20,039 bases of DNA from Hypsibius dujardini (Eukaryota > Tardigrada > Eutardigrada > Parachela > Hypsibiidae), in the NCBI GenBank assembly GCA_001579985.1, contig LRSR01012153.1, positions 1-20,039 on the forward strand, in the 5' to 3' direction. Below are positions 19,395 to 20,039 of the stretch, piece after piece. Positions within the stretch are counted from its first letter, which is position 1; each line of letters starts with the position of its first letter. The position numbers and the translations under genes are program-made. The notes under the pieces are model-generated. The model was not told the DNA's origin. It was given only the letters and a program-made list of their open reading frames with translations, and searched no databases.

Positions 19395-19979
19395 ATGCAG
19401 TCCCTGCTGGCCGTTCTCTGCGTCGTCGCGCTGCTGACCTTCTCCGGCTCAGCTGATGCGCAGTTCAATTTCTCCCCCAACTGGGGCAAACGATCGGGCG
19501 GCGGACTCCTGAGCAACCACCTCGACAACGGAGCGACCTGCGAAGCCGCCCAGGCAGTTCGAGTCGTGGCTGTCTACCATGCTTGCAAGGTATGCCCGAG
19601 CCTTTAAACTCACTTTTCCCACTTCTTTCCCTCTTTTTCCTACTTTTCCCACTTCTTTCCCTCTTTTTCCTACTTTTTCCCACTTCGTATAATAATAATA
19701 CAATAATGTACATATGGTTATTAAAATTGAAATAGAATACTGTTTAATTTAATTTAATCAAAACTAAAGCTAAAGCTAAAATTCAAACTTATTCAAGCTT
19801 TGTCAGTTTTGAAACTAAAATGAAGCTGAAACTGAAATTCAGAACAAATTCAAGCATATAAGTTTAAAATCAAAACCAAAACACTGTCAGTTATTATAAT
19901 GTATTAACACTGATGTTCGTCTTTTCAGAGAGAGCTCGACGTGATGCAGGAGTGCTTCGCCAAAGTTCCGGCTTCATAA
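19395..19979 (+). CDS. AKH: Adipokinetic hormone / red pigment-concentrating hormone precursor
   Basis: Exons 19395-19589 and 19929-19979 encode 81 aa. Residues 1-22 form a signal peptide ending SGSADA. QFNFSPNW (23-30) is the hormone, followed by GKR (31-33) for amidation and cleavage. Residues 34-81 are the precursor-related peptide, with Cys49, Cys64 and Cys74. The pattern Gln1-x-x-Phe4-Ser/Thr-x-x-Trp8-Gly-Lys-Arg directly after the signal peptide is diagnostic of the AKH/RPCH family, whose members mobilise lipid and carbohydrate in insects and move pigment in crustaceans. Cys49 and Cys74 match the usual disulphide pair; Cys64 is extra. The second exon follows CTTTTCAG; the AGAGAG after it offers other acceptors, but only 19929 gives a normal family-like C-terminus. 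Confidence 0.95.
19461..19484 (+). other. Mature AKH/RPCH octapeptide
   Basis: This encodes QFNFSPNW, expected to be secreted as pGlu-Phe-Asn-Phe-Ser-Pro-Asn-Trp-amide after signal cleavage at A22/Q23, glutaminyl cyclisation, cleavage at Lys32-Arg33 and amidation using Gly31. Inferred from the family; not shown directly. Confidence 0.9.
19612..19686. repeat. 30-bp pyrimidine minisatellite in the AKH intron, about 2.5 copies
   Basis: A 30-bp unit starting ACTTTTCCCACTTCTTTCCC is repeated perfectly at 19612-19641 and 19642-19671. A partial third copy (19672-19686) carries one extra T. The sense strand is almost pure C/T. On the other strand it gives a Lys/Arg/Gly-rich open frame that is not a gene. 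Confidence 0.95.
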
Positions 19980-20039
19980 CAGCGCTGCACTTTTTATAGT
20001 TGGACTTCGGGCGCCAAGATGGCGGCTCCAATATATCGT

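Noticed and set aside
19465-19713. Minus-strand Lys/Arg/Gly-rich open frames over the AKH gene
   Set aside because: The repetitive protein is a direct product of the 30-bp pyrimidine minisatellite in the intron and overlaps the AKH exon on the other strand.

Overview
The window looks like nuclear DNA from a protostome, most likely an arthropod. Every recognisable gene is split by GT-AG introns, mostly 60-650 bp. The last gene encodes an adipokinetic hormone / red pigment-concentrating hormone (AKH/RPCH) precursor, a peptide family known from arthropods and their relatives. I cannot place the species. Four genes are supported, all on the + strand and in this order: (1) a receptor-type guanylate cyclase (166-5446, 5' end outside the window), (2) a lipid droplet-associated hydrolase, LDAH (7265-8737), (3) a THADA/Trm732 homologue (9748-18229, nine exons, 1753 aa) and (4) the AKH/RPCH precursor (19395-19979, two exons, 81 aa). 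All exon joins were made by hand from GT-AG sites and reading phase. In each gene the phases close without a frameshift.

Region by region: 1-165 is intron sequence with poly(G)/poly(C) runs. 166-5446 holds 14 cyclase exons encoding the end of the ligand-binding ectodomain, one membrane segment, a degenerate kinase-homology domain, the dimerisation helix and a cyclase domain. 5447-7264 is intergenic and holds a short perfect hairpin, a degenerate tRNA-like sequence on the - strand and a longer imperfect inverted repeat. 7265-8737 is LDAH. 8738-9747 is intergenic. 9748-18229 is THADA; five of its eight introns carry TCTG/CAGA tetranucleotide arrays and a sixth carries an A/T array of TTTAA-type units. 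18230-19241 is intergenic with G-rich boxes. 19242-19979 is the AKH gene with its TATA box.

The main points of interest are these. The cyclase domain has lost the first of its two metal-binding Asp residues but keeps the guanine-recognition and transition-state residues, the pattern expected of a half-site subunit. THADA exon 3 is flanked by complementary CAGA and TCTG arrays that could pair in the pre-mRNA. The predicted AKH octapeptide is pGlu-FNFSPNW-amide, from a precursor with an extra cysteine and a Lys-Arg pair formed across the splice junction. Three neighbouring genes (LDAH, THADA, AKH) all have known links to lipid storage or mobilisation in animals; whether that is more than chance is untested.
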